64,000 bases of DNA from [Clostridium] clostridioforme AGR2157 (GCF_000424325.1 NZ_AUJR01000030.1:1-64000), one strand, 5' to 3'. Shown: positions 8,715-17,280, numbered from the stretch's first letter. The notes: a model not told the origin generated them from the sequence alone. A program made the numbers and translations.

Positions 8715-9476
8715 CTACACCAGATGGAGGGGAATATCTTTCTCAGCGATGAGCTCCTGCCATTCCTGGCTCAGTCCGTCATCTGTCACGATTTCATCAA
8801 TCTCTTCCAGTTCAGCAAAATATCCCGGCCTTACCTGGCCGAACTTGCTGCTGTCCGCCACCAGTATCTTCTGGAGGGATGATTCCAGGGCAGCCTTTTT
8901 GGTGACCACCTCGTAATTGTGCGCGCAGGTCATGCCCAGCTTTTCATGGACGCCGGAGGCAGACACAAACATCTTGCTGGCCCTTGTCCTCCTTATAAGC
9001 CCGATTCCCTCCACGCTCTCAAACATCAGGTCGTTCCTGTGGAAATATCCGCCGGCAAATATCAAAGAAAGCTTCTCATTGCCCTGAAGCTGGGACAGGA
9101 TATGGTAATTATAGCAGAGTACCGTCAGCTGCATCTGTTCCGGTATATATTTGGACAATACGCCTGTGGTGGTTCCTGAATCCAGAATCAGGATATCTCC
9201 CTCCTCAATCATTCCCGCCGCAAACCGGGCGATTCTGTCCTTTTTATCAAAATTGCGGATCTGCTCCGAAGAGTACAGATATTCGTCATGTTCCCGCGCC
9301 GCAGGCTCTGAAGCCTGATTTTCGTAAAACAGACGGTTTTCTTTTAGATAATCAATATCACGGCGGATGGTCATTTCCGAGACCTGAAAACGGTCCGCCA
9401 GCTCCTTGATTGATAATACGGGCGATTCCTTCAGCGTATCCAAAAGCGCGTAAATCCTGAGATCCCTTTTTCCCAT
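8715..9476 (-). CDS. DeoR-family transcriptional regulator (second of a tandem pair)
   Basis: The 253-residue product has a DeoR winged helix at its start (KELADRFQVSEMTIRRDIDYLKEN) and a sensor domain with LDSGTTTGVLSKYI, CYNYHILSQL, FAGGYFHRNDLMFES and VADSSKFGQVRPGYFA. The usual HGGA turn after the wing is replaced by NQASEPA, so it belongs to a different DeoR branch from its neighbour. The start at 9476 (MGKRDLRIY) is chosen because AGGAGGGG stands 11 nt before it; a longer frame to 9518 has no such site. It is transcribed away from the rpiB operon promoter, 269 nt apart, a usual layout for a local regulator. Confidence 0.83.
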   Translation of the reverse strand: MGKRDLRIYALLDTLKESPVLSIKELADRFQVSEMTIRRDIDYLKENRLFYENQASEPAAREHDEYLYSSEQIRNFDKKDRIARFAAGMIEEGDILILDSGTTTGVLSKYIPEQMQLTVLCYNYHILSQLQGNEKLSLIFAGGYFHRNDLMFESVEGIGLIRRTRASKMFVSASGVHEKLGMTCAHNYEVVTKKAALESSLQKILVADSSKFGQVRPGYFAELEEIDEIVTDDGLSQEWQELIAEKDIPLHLV

Positions 9477-9598
9477 AACTTCTGTTTCCCCTCCTGTCGC
9501 AATCCTGCTGCGGCCCATGGGTGCACAGCGTTACGAATCTGACTGTAAAATATTATAATTGTATTTTCAGAAAATGTCCAGATGTTCCTGACCACGCG

Positions 9599-9738
9599 AA
9601 AATGTTATATAGTGTTTTAAAAATGTTATTTTCACATCTAATTTCACATTTTTTTGATAATATATCTTGATTTTTACATTTTAAAATGTTAATATATGCT
9701 CATAATAACATTAATTAACATTTTTAACATTATGGAGG
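9599..9738 (+). promoter_or_regulatory. Promoter and clustered operator motifs of the rpiB-tpi-pfp operon
   Basis: A sigma-A promoter is visible: TTGATT (9667-9672), 17-nt spacer, TAATAT (9690-9695). The spacer contains a perfect 14-bp palindrome ACATTTTAAAATGT (9676-9689). Further half-sites AAAATGTTA occur at 9599-9607 and 9620-9628. TAACATT repeats downstream of the -10 cover about 9706-9731. GGAGG at 9734-9738 is the rpiB ribosome binding site. A repressor bound here would cover the promoter. Confidence 0.65.
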
Positions 9739-9745
9739 TCAAAAT

Positions 9746-10204
9746 ATGAGAACAATTGTAATTGGGTGCGACAATGCTGCTGTACATTTAAAAAATGAAC
9801 TTATGGCATTTATGGAGAAAAAGGGATATACCGTGGAGAATATGGGATGCGACAGCACTGAGGACTCTACCTATTATCCCTATGTGGCGGAGAAGGTGTG
9901 CCGGGGAATCATAAACAGCGGTTATCAGAAGCACGGCGTGCTGATCTGCGGCACAGGATTGGGCATGGCCATGACTGCCAACAAATTCAAGGGCATCCGC
10001 GCCGGCGTCTGCCATGATATCTTCTCGGCGGAACGTTTAAAGCTGAGCAATGACGGCAATGTGATCTGTATGGGCGAGCGGGTGATTGGAGCCGAGCTGG
10101 CAAAGCGGATTCTGGAAAAATGGCTGGAACTGGAATTCGTGGACTGTGCATCCACATCCAAGGTGGAGGCCATCAAAGAAATCGAAGGCGAAAATCTCAA
10201 ATAG
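9746..10204 (+). CDS. RpiB/LacAB-family sugar-phosphate isomerase
   Basis: The 152-residue cytosolic isomerase belongs to the RpiB family. It has the catalytic cysteine in ICGTGLGM (C68), the phosphate-site region GVCHDIFSAERLKLSND (88-103) and NVICMGERVIG. The usual DHA near the N-terminus reads CDNAA (8-12), replacing the histidine of ribose 5-phosphate isomerases. Together with the next-door triosephosphate isomerase paralog it resembles the EryI/EryH pair of erythritol catabolism, which isomerises tetrulose phosphates, so ribose 5-phosphate may not be the substrate. It opens the operon with a GGAGG site 7 nt upstream. The function is inferred from context. Confidence 0.78.
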   Translation: MRTIVIGCDNAAVHLKNELMAFMEKKGYTVENMGCDSTEDSTYYPYVAEKVCRGIINSGYQKHGVLICGTGLGMAMTANKFKGIRAGVCHDIFSAERLKLSNDGNVICMGERVIGAELAKRILEKWLELEFVDCASTSKVEAIKEIEGENLK

Positions 10205-10217
10205 CGGAGGCGGCCTG

Positions 10218-11009
10218 ATGGAAAAACTGAACCGGTTGTATCTTGGCACAAACACAAAGATGTACAAAACCATTGGGGACACAGCTTCATTTCTGACACA
10301 GCTCCGCCAACTGACAGAGGACCTGGCGGACAGCCCCCTTACCCTGTTTGTCATCCCTTCCTTTACCTCCCTGGAGTCCGCCAACAGGATTACATCCGGA
10401 TCCCACATCCGGCTGGGAGCCCAGAACATGTGCTGGGAGGACCAGGGACAATTCACCGGTGAAATCTCGCCGGTCATGCTTAAGGAAGTGGGGGTAAGCG
10501 TAGTGGAAATCGGCCATTCGGAACGCCGCCACGTTTTCAGGGAGGATGACTTTGACCAGGAAAAAAAGACGGCTAAGGCAGCGCAGTCCGGTTTCACTCC
10601 TCTGCTGTGTATAGGAGAGACCCTGACCCAGAGGGAGTACGGCCTAAGCGGGGAGACCCTGAGCACCCAGTTAAAGGTGGGACTTCATTCCATCACCGTA
10701 GAACAGGCGGATAATCTCTGGATTGCCTACGAACCTGTATGGGCCATCGGCGTGAACGGCATCCCCGCGGACAGTGATTATGTGGCTGCGCGCCATGAAG
10801 GCATCCGGCGGATTCTGTGCCAGCGCTTTGGCGGGGAACAGGGAAGCCGCATCCCCATTCTTTACGGCGGCAGCGTAAATCCCCAAAACGCTCAGGAGCT
10901 GATTAAGCTTCCTGATGTAGACGGCCTCTTTATCGGGCGCAGTGCCTGGGACGCCTCTCAGTTCAACCGTATCATACGCCAGGTCATGCCTTTATACATG
11001 AATAAATAG
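10218..11009 (+). CDS. Triosephosphate isomerase-family protein (second, operon-linked copy)
   Basis: The 263-residue TIM barrel keeps the catalytic residues: Lys in TNTKMYK (K14), His in EIGHSERR (H100), Glu in IAYEPVWAIG (E172), and the phosphate-gripping YGGSV (216-220). The family's GNWKMN reads GTNTKMY here, as in divergent TIMs of sugar operons rather than the glycolytic copy. It may convert dihydroxyacetone phosphate made by the opposite operon to glyceraldehyde 3-phosphate, or a tetrulose phosphate like EryH. It starts 13 nt after the rpiB stop with a GGAGG site at 10206-10210; an upstream in-frame ATG inside rpiB is rejected. Confidence 0.85.
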   Translation: MEKLNRLYLGTNTKMYKTIGDTASFLTQLRQLTEDLADSPLTLFVIPSFTSLESANRITSGSHIRLGAQNMCWEDQGQFTGEISPVMLKEVGVSVVEIGHSERRHVFREDDFDQEKKTAKAAQSGFTPLLCIGETLTQREYGLSGETLSTQLKVGLHSITVEQADNLWIAYEPVWAIGVNGIPADSDYVAARHEGIRRILCQRFGGEQGSRIPILYGGSVNPQNAQELIKLPDVDGLFIGRSAWDASQFNRIIRQVMPLYMNK

Positions 11010-11026
11010 CAGGAGGGAAATCACGG

Positions 11027-12259
11027 ATGCACAATCTGCTTGTGGCCCAGTCCGGCGGCCCCACATCCGCAATCAACGCCACCCTGTCCGGAGTCATCAC
11101 AGAAGCCATGATTCAGGGCGGCATTGACCGGATATATGGGGGACTCAACGGCATTGAGGGCATTTTACAGGAAAAAATAATAGATTTGCTGGATTATATC
11201 AATAACACAATGGACCTGGACAAACTGGCCCAAACCCCTGCCGCTGCCCTGGGTTCCTGCCGCTTCAAGCTGGCCGGGCCGGAAGAGGACGCTGCCCAGT
11301 ACCGGGTTCTGATTGATATTTTTCGGAAATACGATATCTCCTATTTCATATACATAGGCGGGAATGACTCCATGGACACAGTGGATAAGCTGGCCAGGTA
11401 CTGCCGTTCCCAAAAGCTTGAGGATATAAAAATCATCGGAGCGCCAAAGACCATTGACAACGACCTGATGGAGATTGACCACTGCCCTGGTTTTGCCTCG
11501 GCAGCCAAATATATTGCCACCACCTTTGCGGAGCTGGAGAGGGATGTGGCTGTCTATAATTCCTTCGGAGTCACCATCGTGGAAATCATGGGACGGAATG
11601 CAGGCTGGCTCACCGCCGCCTCGTCCCTTTCCAGGGTAAACGGCAACCGCGGGCCCGATTTTATTTACCTCTGCGAAGTCCCCTTTTCCATCAGCCGGTT
11701 TCTGGACGACATACGAAGCCGTCAGTCTGAAAACAGGAATCTGCTGATTGCTGTCAGCGAGGGCGTCCGGGATGAAAATGGTACTTATCTGTCCGAACAG
11801 ACTCCCGGCAACAGTCCCGACCGGTTCGGCCACAAGGATATTGCAGGGACCGGAGGCGTCCTGGCTCAGATTGTCCGGAATGAGCTCGGATGCAAGACAC
11901 GCTCCCTGGAGCTCAATCTCATGCAGCGCTGCGCCGCCCATCTGGCCAGCCGCACCGATTTAAACGAATCCCGGCTTCTGGGAACAAAGGCAGTTCAGTG
12001 CGCAGTCCAGGGACAGACCGGAAAAATGGCAGCCCTTCGGCGCCTGCCCTCAAAGGACCGTTACCGGATTCAGTTTACCGCCGCGGACGTGTCTCTGGTT
12101 GCCAACCGCGAAAAAACAGTACCCCGCCAGTGGATTAATCCAGAGGGCAACGACATCACCCGGGAAATGACGGATTACCTGACGCCCCTTATCGAGGGAG
12201 AGGTTCCGGTGCTGTACCGAAACCGCTTTCCTGAATATTTCACCATATCCCTTGCATGA
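11027..12259 (+). CDS. pfp: Phosphofructokinase family, pyrophosphate-dependent type
   Basis: The 410-residue protein starts with QSGGPTSAIN (8-17) and carries GGNDS (111-115), PKTIDND (140-146) and MGRNAGW (188-194). In this family Asp in GGND and Lys in PKTIDND mark pyrophosphate as phosphoryl donor; ATP enzymes have Gly at those positions. The reaction is reversible: fructose 6-phosphate and PPi to fructose 1,6-bisphosphate and phosphate, and relatives also use sedoheptulose 7-phosphate. As third gene of the rpiB-tpi operon (17 nt gap) it could run toward gluconeogenesis when the cell lives on a C4 acid. It would then use triose phosphates made by the divergent operon; that role is inference. 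Confidence 0.85.
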   Translation: MHNLLVAQSGGPTSAINATLSGVITEAMIQGGIDRIYGGLNGIEGILQEKIIDLLDYINNTMDLDKLAQTPAAALGSCRFKLAGPEEDAAQYRVLIDIFRKYDISYFIYIGGNDSMDTVDKLARYCRSQKLEDIKIIGAPKTIDNDLMEIDHCPGFASAAKYIATTFAELERDVAVYNSFGVTIVEIMGRNAGWLTAASSLSRVNGNRGPDFIYLCEVPFSISRFLDDIRSRQSENRNLLIAVSEGVRDENGTYLSEQTPGNSPDRFGHKDIAGTGGVLAQIVRNELGCKTRSLELNLMQRCAAHLASRTDLNESRLLGTKAVQCAVQGQTGKMAALRRLPSKDRYRIQFTAADVSLVANREKTVPRQWINPEGNDITREMTDYLTPLIEGEVPVLYRNRFPEYFTISLA

Positions 12260-12277
12260 AAAACAAGGGCACATATT

Positions 12278-12305
12278 AAGGAGAACCGCTTTGGCAGTTC
12301 TCCTT
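12278..12305. terminator. Hairpin between convergent genes
   Basis: AAGGAGAAC (12278-12286) pairs with GTTCTCCTT (12297-12305) around a 10-nt loop. It lies between the pfp stop and the stop of the opposing small gene at 12314. T-runs are weak on both sides. Confidence 0.55.
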
Positions 12306-12313
12306 ATCCCATC

Positions 12314-12556
12314 CTACAGAAATTCAATCTGTTCTTCCCTGTCCACAGGTATCTTGAAGCCGGAAACCAGTTCATCATAACATTCTTCACACAAATCAAA
12401 ATGATGGACCTGTCCGTCCTTCTCAGAAAAATAATCCCATGCATGGTCAATACTGATACATCCTTCCCGGATAATTCCCTGCTGCACCACCAGCTTCTTT
12501 CCGCAGCAATTGCATATTATTGTTTCCAGCTGTCCATTTTTATTGTACCTTTTCAT
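12314..12556 (-). CDS. Small zinc-ribbon-like protein, function unknown
   Basis: The 80-residue protein has CNCCGKK (15-21) and CEECYDE later in the chain, two Cys pairs about 40 residues apart that could bind one zinc ion. Between them is an acidic/aromatic stretch with DHAWDYFSEKDGQVHHFDLCEEC. Similar small proteins occur widely in Lachnospiraceae without known role. It starts 135 nt downstream of the rimI stop, on the same strand; no function is assigned. Confidence 0.6.
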   Translation of the reverse strand: MKRYNKNGQLETIICNCCGKKLVVQQGIIREGCISIDHAWDYFSEKDGQVHHFDLCEECYDELVSGFKIPVDREEQIEFL

Positions 12557-12691
12557 ATGAACCCTCGCCTTTCTCTGTCATCGTATCCTTTCATTCATTC
12601 CCTTATCTTCCCCTTAAAGAAAAAAGGAGAGGAATGTCCGGTTCCTCTCCATTATATACATAAAATATTCACATTTTAAGTGGTAATTCTT

Positions 12692-13141
12692 TCATATTGT
12701 CCGGTTCCACATGATGATGGCATCCTCGGCAGGGTTATGATAATATCCCTTCCTGACAGCCTCCTGCCTGAAACCATAGGAATCATACAGGTTTCTGGCT
12801 CCCAGGTTGCTCTCCCGGACCTCCAGGGCAATGGCCCGGACCCCTCTGGCCCTGGCAAAAGTCACCATGGCATCCATGAGTTCCCGTGCGATTCCCTGAC
12901 GCCTGTAATTGGGATATACCCCTATCCGCTGTATCTCCCCCTCGTCCGCCAGAATCCGCAAAACCGCGTATCCCAGGATGGTTCCGTGGTCCGCATAGAC
13001 AAAATACGTATCCAGCCTGCTGTCCAGACCCATGCGTATCAGATTCTCAGACCAGCTCTCCGAAAAGCATACCTGCTCCAAATCCGCCACCTGCTCAATG
13101 TCCTGACCTGTCATGGGGCGCACCCCGCGAATCAGCTCCAT
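12692..13141 (-). CDS. rimI: Ribosomal protein S18 alanine N-acetyltransferase (RimI)
   Basis: This 149-residue GNAT-fold enzyme transfers acetyl from acetyl-CoA to a protein N-terminus, classically S18. The acetyl-CoA motif A is IQRIGVYPNYRRQGIARELMDAM (about 70-92) with the RRQGI loop, followed by ALEVRESNLGARNLYDSYGF, the RimI ending. It lies 64 nt downstream of tsaB and tsaE. The tsaE-tsaB-rimI order is standard in Firmicutes and supports the specific name over a generic GNAT label. Confidence 0.88.
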   Translation of the reverse strand: MELIRGVRPMTGQDIEQVADLEQVCFSESWSENLIRMGLDSRLDTYFVYADHGTILGYAVLRILADEGEIQRIGVYPNYRRQGIARELMDAMVTFARARGVRAIALEVRESNLGARNLYDSYGFRQEAVRKGYYHNPAEDAIIMWNRTI

Positions 13142-13205
13142 TTCCCTGCTCCTTTCTGTTGCCGCAGCAGTTCAGACCGAGTATCAGACTGTGTATCTGC
13201 TGCCA

Positions 13206-13958
13206 TTAATAATCTCCCGGAAGCTTTGCGGCAGCTCCCAGGGCAGACTGCTCCGCCTCTCTCTGGCGTTCAGCCTGGGGCTTTCTCAGATAATCCGGCG
13301 TGAACTCCGCCGCTGTCACCACCCGGGCATTATGCCAGCCCTCTGCATCCAAAAGCGCGTTCATCCCCAGGGCAGCCACGGAGGCAGCCCTCTGCCGGTT
13401 CATCTGGGCCGGCGCAAAGGCATGGGGCACGGTGAGCATTTCCCTGATAATATCCTTATATACAGGCACACCGTCTCCCAGGAATATGACCCGCTCTCCC
13501 TTTTCATTGAGAAGTCCTGCCAGCTTTCGCATATCCATGGGCTGCTGCTCCATCACCACCTCCAGGCCGCCTCTGGTATGGTATAGCCCCGTATAGACCT
13601 GGCTGCGTTTTGCGTCCATGATAGGACAGATAAGCCCCTCTGCCCCCCACATATTATATGCCATGGCATCCACGGTAGGAACATGGACCAGAGGCTTTTT
13701 AAGAGCCAGTCCCAGCCCTTTTGCCGTGGCAGCGCCTATGCGCAGCCCGGTAAAGGAACCCGGGCCGCCGGCCACTGCTATGGCGTCAATGGTATCCATA
13801 TCCAGCTCCAGAAGCTTTACTATCTCATCCAGCATAGGAAGCAGTGTCTGTGAATGAGTCTTTTTAAAATCCACCGTATACTCTGCTGTCAATATGTCAT
13901 CTGTCACCAGGGCCACGCTGGCCACCAGGGACGAACTCTCTATTCCCAGTACTCTCAT
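13206..13958 (-). CDS. tsaB: tRNA threonylcarbamoyladenosine biosynthesis protein TsaB
   Basis: TsaB is an inactive TsaD paralog that scaffolds the TsaD-TsaB heterodimer. The 250 residues open with VLGIESSSLVASVAL and include the AGGPGSFTGLRIG motif (about 65-77). The metal-binding histidine motif and the C-terminal nucleotide motif of TsaD are absent, as expected. The start ATG overlaps the tsaE stop by 4 nt (ATGA), so the two are translationally coupled. Confidence 0.92.
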   Translation of the reverse strand: MRVLGIESSSLVASVALVTDDILTAEYTVDFKKTHSQTLLPMLDEIVKLLELDMDTIDAIAVAGGPGSFTGLRIGAATAKGLGLALKKPLVHVPTVDAMAYNMWGAEGLICPIMDAKRSQVYTGLYHTRGGLEVVMEQQPMDMRKLAGLLNEKGERVIFLGDGVPVYKDIIREMLTVPHAFAPAQMNRQRAASVAALGMNALLDAEGWHNARVVTAAEFTPDYLRKPQAERQREAEQSALGAAAKLPGDY

Positions 13959-14383
13959 CCTCTATCCTCCACGCTAATCCGCCTGTAATCAAATCCTTTT
14001 TCCAAATCCTTTTCAATGGTCACCCAGGTCACCCTCTCAGGCAGTATCTCCTCAATCAGGCCGGGCCACTCGATGAGGCAGACGCCGTCTCCGAAGAAAC
14101 AGTCCTCATAGCCGATTTCGTCCATCTCGCTCACATCACCGATGCGGTACACGTCAAAATGGTACAGCGGAAGCCGTCCGTCCTCATACTGCTGCAAAAT
14201 CGTAAAGGTGGGGCTGTTCACCGGCCCCTCTATGCCCAGGCCTGCCGCAAATCCCTGCGTAAACACAGTCTTTCCCACGCCCAAATCACCGCTCAGGCAG
14301 ATTATCCGGCCCGGCTTCGCCTCCCTTCCCATCTTTCTTCCCAGCTCATATGTTTCTTCCGGTTTCCGCGTCTCGATTACCAT
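13955..14383 (-). CDS. tsaE: tRNA threonylcarbamoyladenosine biosynthesis ATPase TsaE
   Basis: TsaE is the P-loop ATPase that drives turnover of the t6A-forming TsaBD complex. The 142-residue product has a Walker A loop GDLGVGKT (about 32-39), a switch-like NSPTFTILQQYE, HFDVYR, and the IEWPGLIEEILP segment of the family. It is 18 nt downstream of tex and overlaps tsaB. With tsaD in the same window, the full t6A transfer machinery apart from TsaC/Sua5 is present. Confidence 0.93.
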   Translation of the reverse strand: MVIETRKPEETYELGRKMGREAKPGRIICLSGDLGVGKTVFTQGFAAGLGIEGPVNSPTFTILQQYEDGRLPLYHFDVYRIGDVSEMDEIGYEDCFFGDGVCLIEWPGLIEEILPERVTWVTIEKDLEKGFDYRRISVEDRG

Positions 14384-14401
14384 TTCCTACCTCTTTCATC
14401 C

Positions 14402-16549
14402 TTACTTTACGCCCTTCATGGTCAGTGAAATCCTCTTCTTGGCCAAATCCACGCTCAAAATCTTTACATCAACGATATCCCCCACGCTGACAGCCTCCAG
14501 CGGATGCTTGATGTACTTGTCTGTCATCTGGGAAATATGTACCAGGCCGTCCTGATGAACGCCGATATCCACAAAGGCGCCAAAGTCAATGACGTTGCGC
14601 ACGGTTCCCTTTAACACCATTCCCGGCTCCAGATCCTTCATCTCCAGGATATCGCTTCTGAGAATGGGCCTTGGCATCTCATCCCTGGGGTCCCTGGCAG
14701 GCTTCTCCAGCTCTCCCGCAATATCCCGCAGGGTAATCTCTCCTATGCCCAGATCCTGCGCTGTCCTCTTATAATCCTTAATCTTCCGGCTGATTCCCAT
14801 AAGTCCCCCTCCGGACAGTTCCTCAGGCTTATAACCCAGCTTTTCCAGAAGCTTACCGGCTGCTTCATAGCTCTCCGGGTGGACGCTGGTGCCGTCCAGA
14901 GGATTCTCACCCCCGGTAATGCGCATAAAGCCGGCGCACTGCTCAAATGCCTTTGGTCCCAGCTTGGCCACCTTTAACAGCTGCTTCCTGCTCTTAAATG
15001 CCCCGTTCTCTTCCCTGTAGGCCACAATGTTCTTAGCCAGTGTCTTATTGATGCCGGACACATATTCCAGCAGGGAGGCTGAGGCTGTGTTCAGATCCAC
15101 GCCCACCTTGTTTACGCAGTCCTCCACCACGCCTTCCAACGCCTCACCCAGACGTTTCTGGTTCATATCATGCTGGTACTGGCCCACGCCGATGGACTTG
15201 GGGTCAATTTTCACCAGCTCAGACAGCGGGTCCTGGAGGCGTCTTGCAATGGATACCGCGCTCCTCTGGCCCACGTCAAAGGCCGGGAATTCCTCGGTGG
15301 CCAGCTTGCTGGCAGAGTACACGGACGCTCCTGCCTCGTTTACAATCACATACTGGACCTGTTCCCTGATTTCCTTCAGCAAATCCACGATAATCTGCTC
15401 CGATTCCCTGGACGCTGTGCCGTTTCCCACGGATATAAGGGAAATATTATACTTTTTAATGAAATCCTTCAGTATTTTCTTGGATTCCTCCACCTTGTTC
15501 TGAGGCGCTGTGGGGTAAATGACCACCGTATCCAGCACCTTTCCCGTGCTGTCCACCACGGCCAGCTTACAGCCGGTGCGGAAAGCAGGGTCCCAGCCCA
15601 AAACCACCCGTCCCACAATGGGAGGCTGCATCAGAAGCTGTTCCAGGTTCTTTCCAAATACCTTGATGGCGCCTTCCTCTGCTTTTTCCGTCAAATCGTT
15701 TCTGATCTCCCGCTCAATGGAGGGACCGATGAGGCGGCCGTAGCTGTCGGCCGCCGCTTCCTTAAGAATTGGCGTGGTATATGGGTTGTCCCTGACAATG
15801 GTCTGCTTTTCCAGATACCCCAGAATCTGCTCCTCAGGAGCCAGAATCTTCACGGTCAGTATCTTTTCATTCTCGCCCCGGTTCAGGGCCAGGATGCGGT
15901 GGCCGGCAGCCTTCTTCACAGGCTCCTCATAATTATAATACATCTCATAGACAGACTGCGCCTTCTCATCCTTGGCAGAGGACTGGATAACGCCCTTGTT
16001 CATGGTTATGTTCCTGATATAGGTACGGAAGGCCGCGTTATCTGAAATGCGCTCCGCCAGTATGTCCCTGGCTCCCTGTATGGCCTCCTGGACGCTGGCC
16101 ACTCCTTTTTCCTCCGACACAAAACCGGCAGCCGCCTTCTCAACAGGCTCGGCTGTCATCTGCATGCTGATAAGGTCCGCCAGGGGTTCCAGCCCCTTTT
16201 CCCTGGCAATCATGGCCCTTGTCCGGCGTTTGGGCTTGTAGGGGCGGTAAAGGTCCTCCACCGCCACCAGGGTCTGGGCCTCCATTATCTTAAGCTCCAG
16301 CTCCGGGGTCAGCTTCTCCTGCTCCGCAATGGAGGCAATGACCTGGCTCTTGCGGTCTTCCAGGCTGCGCAGGTATTTTAACCGCTCATCCAGGTTGCGC
16401 AGTACCTCGTCGTTCAAGGAGCCGGTTGCCTCCTTCCGGTATCTGGCAATAAATGGAATCGTATTTCCCTCATCAATGAGTTTGACGGCTGCTTCCGCCT
16501 GATGGCGTCCGATATTCAGCTCTTCCGCCAGTTTTTTAATAATATCCAT
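14402..16549 (-). CDS. tex: Tex-family RNA-binding transcription accessory protein
   Basis: The 715 residues follow the Tex layout. A helical N-terminal region is followed by an RNase H-like YqgF domain around 320-420 (VLGWDPAFRTGCKLAVVD). Helix-hairpin-helix segments come next (LNTASASLLEYVSGINKTLAKNIVAYR). A C-terminal S1 domain (about 645-715) reads LKGTVRNVIDFGAFVDIGVHQDGLVHIS. Tex binds nucleic acid and affects transcription and stress or toxin expression in several bacteria; its exact task is unsettled. Start context: MDIIKKLAEELNIGRHQ at 16549. It heads the tex-tsaE-tsaB-rimI cluster. Confidence 0.92.
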   Translation of the reverse strand: MDIIKKLAEELNIGRHQAEAAVKLIDEGNTIPFIARYRKEATGSLNDEVLRNLDERLKYLRSLEDRKSQVIASIAEQEKLTPELELKIMEAQTLVAVEDLYRPYKPKRRTRAMIAREKGLEPLADLISMQMTAEPVEKAAAGFVSEEKGVASVQEAIQGARDILAERISDNAAFRTYIRNITMNKGVIQSSAKDEKAQSVYEMYYNYEEPVKKAAGHRILALNRGENEKILTVKILAPEEQILGYLEKQTIVRDNPYTTPILKEAAADSYGRLIGPSIEREIRNDLTEKAEEGAIKVFGKNLEQLLMQPPIVGRVVLGWDPAFRTGCKLAVVDSTGKVLDTVVIYPTAPQNKVEESKKILKDFIKKYNISLISVGNGTASRESEQIIVDLLKEIREQVQYVIVNEAGASVYSASKLATEEFPAFDVGQRSAVSIARRLQDPLSELVKIDPKSIGVGQYQHDMNQKRLGEALEGVVEDCVNKVGVDLNTASASLLEYVSGINKTLAKNIVAYREENGAFKSRKQLLKVAKLGPKAFEQCAGFMRITGGENPLDGTSVHPESYEAAGKLLEKLGYKPEELSGGGLMGISRKIKDYKRTAQDLGIGEITLRDIAGELEKPARDPRDEMPRPILRSDILEMKDLEPGMVLKGTVRNVIDFGAFVDIGVHQDGLVHISQMTDKYIKHPLEAVSVGDIVDVKILSVDLAKKRISLTMKGVK

Positions 16550-16762
16550 GGTAAACCTCGCATATCTGTAATCTAACTAACTGTTATATTATAGTGCATC
16601 CCAACCGCTTATGCAAGTTCTGGCCGAAAGTTCCCCGCATATGGAAAGCTTCTTCATCTGGACAGTGCCGGTAATTCGTGATAAAATAGCCAGGATAGCA
16701 GTCACCATATTTCGGCACAGCATGAGCTGCTGCGCCTGACTAAAGAAAGGTTCTTATTCAGA

Positions 16763-17218
16763 ATGATGAATGATACTCATAACAACCAGAAACCGCATTC
16801 AAACAAGCAGGGAAAGAACTTTACGTCCTCCGAACGCCTTGCCACCTGTTCCATGATAGCAGGCATCATCGGAATCGTGTGCAGCCTTTTCTATCTGCCC
16901 ATGTCACTGGCCTATAACCAGACCGCCATGCCCACAGGTCTTGTCTGCGGCGTCATCGGCATCATACTTGCCCTCATGGCCAGGAACGCTGACATGAGTC
17001 CCAGGAAGTCCTTTAATGCCAGGGCCATTGCAGGACTGGTATTAAGCGCCATTGCCATCTCCCTTACATTTTTCTTTTTCTATGCCCTGGCCTGCTACTA
17101 TGAGGCTCTCAGCGACCCGGTGACCGGACCTCAGATTAATGAGTTCATCAACCGGCTCCAGGAACAGCTGAACCAGCAGATGCAGCTGCCTAAGACCACC
17201 GGCTTCCTTTGGTTCTGA
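16763..17218 (+). CDS. DUF4190-like small membrane protein
   Basis: The 151-residue protein has a polar N-terminal tail rich in Asn, Gln and Lys (1-24), then three hydrophobic helices at about 27-52, 58-73 and 90-113, and a short polar C-terminus. The order tail, helix pair, Ala/Gly-rich helix matches DUF4190-type proteins, whose function is unknown. It is alone on the plus strand, convergent with the DUF2752 gene. Two start codons in a row are possible (16763 and 16766). Confidence 0.55.
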   Translation: MMNDTHNNQKPHSNKQGKNFTSSERLATCSMIAGIIGIVCSLFYLPMSLAYNQTAMPTGLVCGVIGIILALMARNADMSPRKSFNARAIAGLVLSAIAISLTFFFFYALACYYEALSDPVTGPQINEFINRLQEQLNQQMQLPKTTGFLWF

Positions 17219-17280
17219 TGCCGTTCCCGACGCCGGTTCTGATAACGGTCCGCTCCCGGTTCCGGCTCCATTCATATGAA

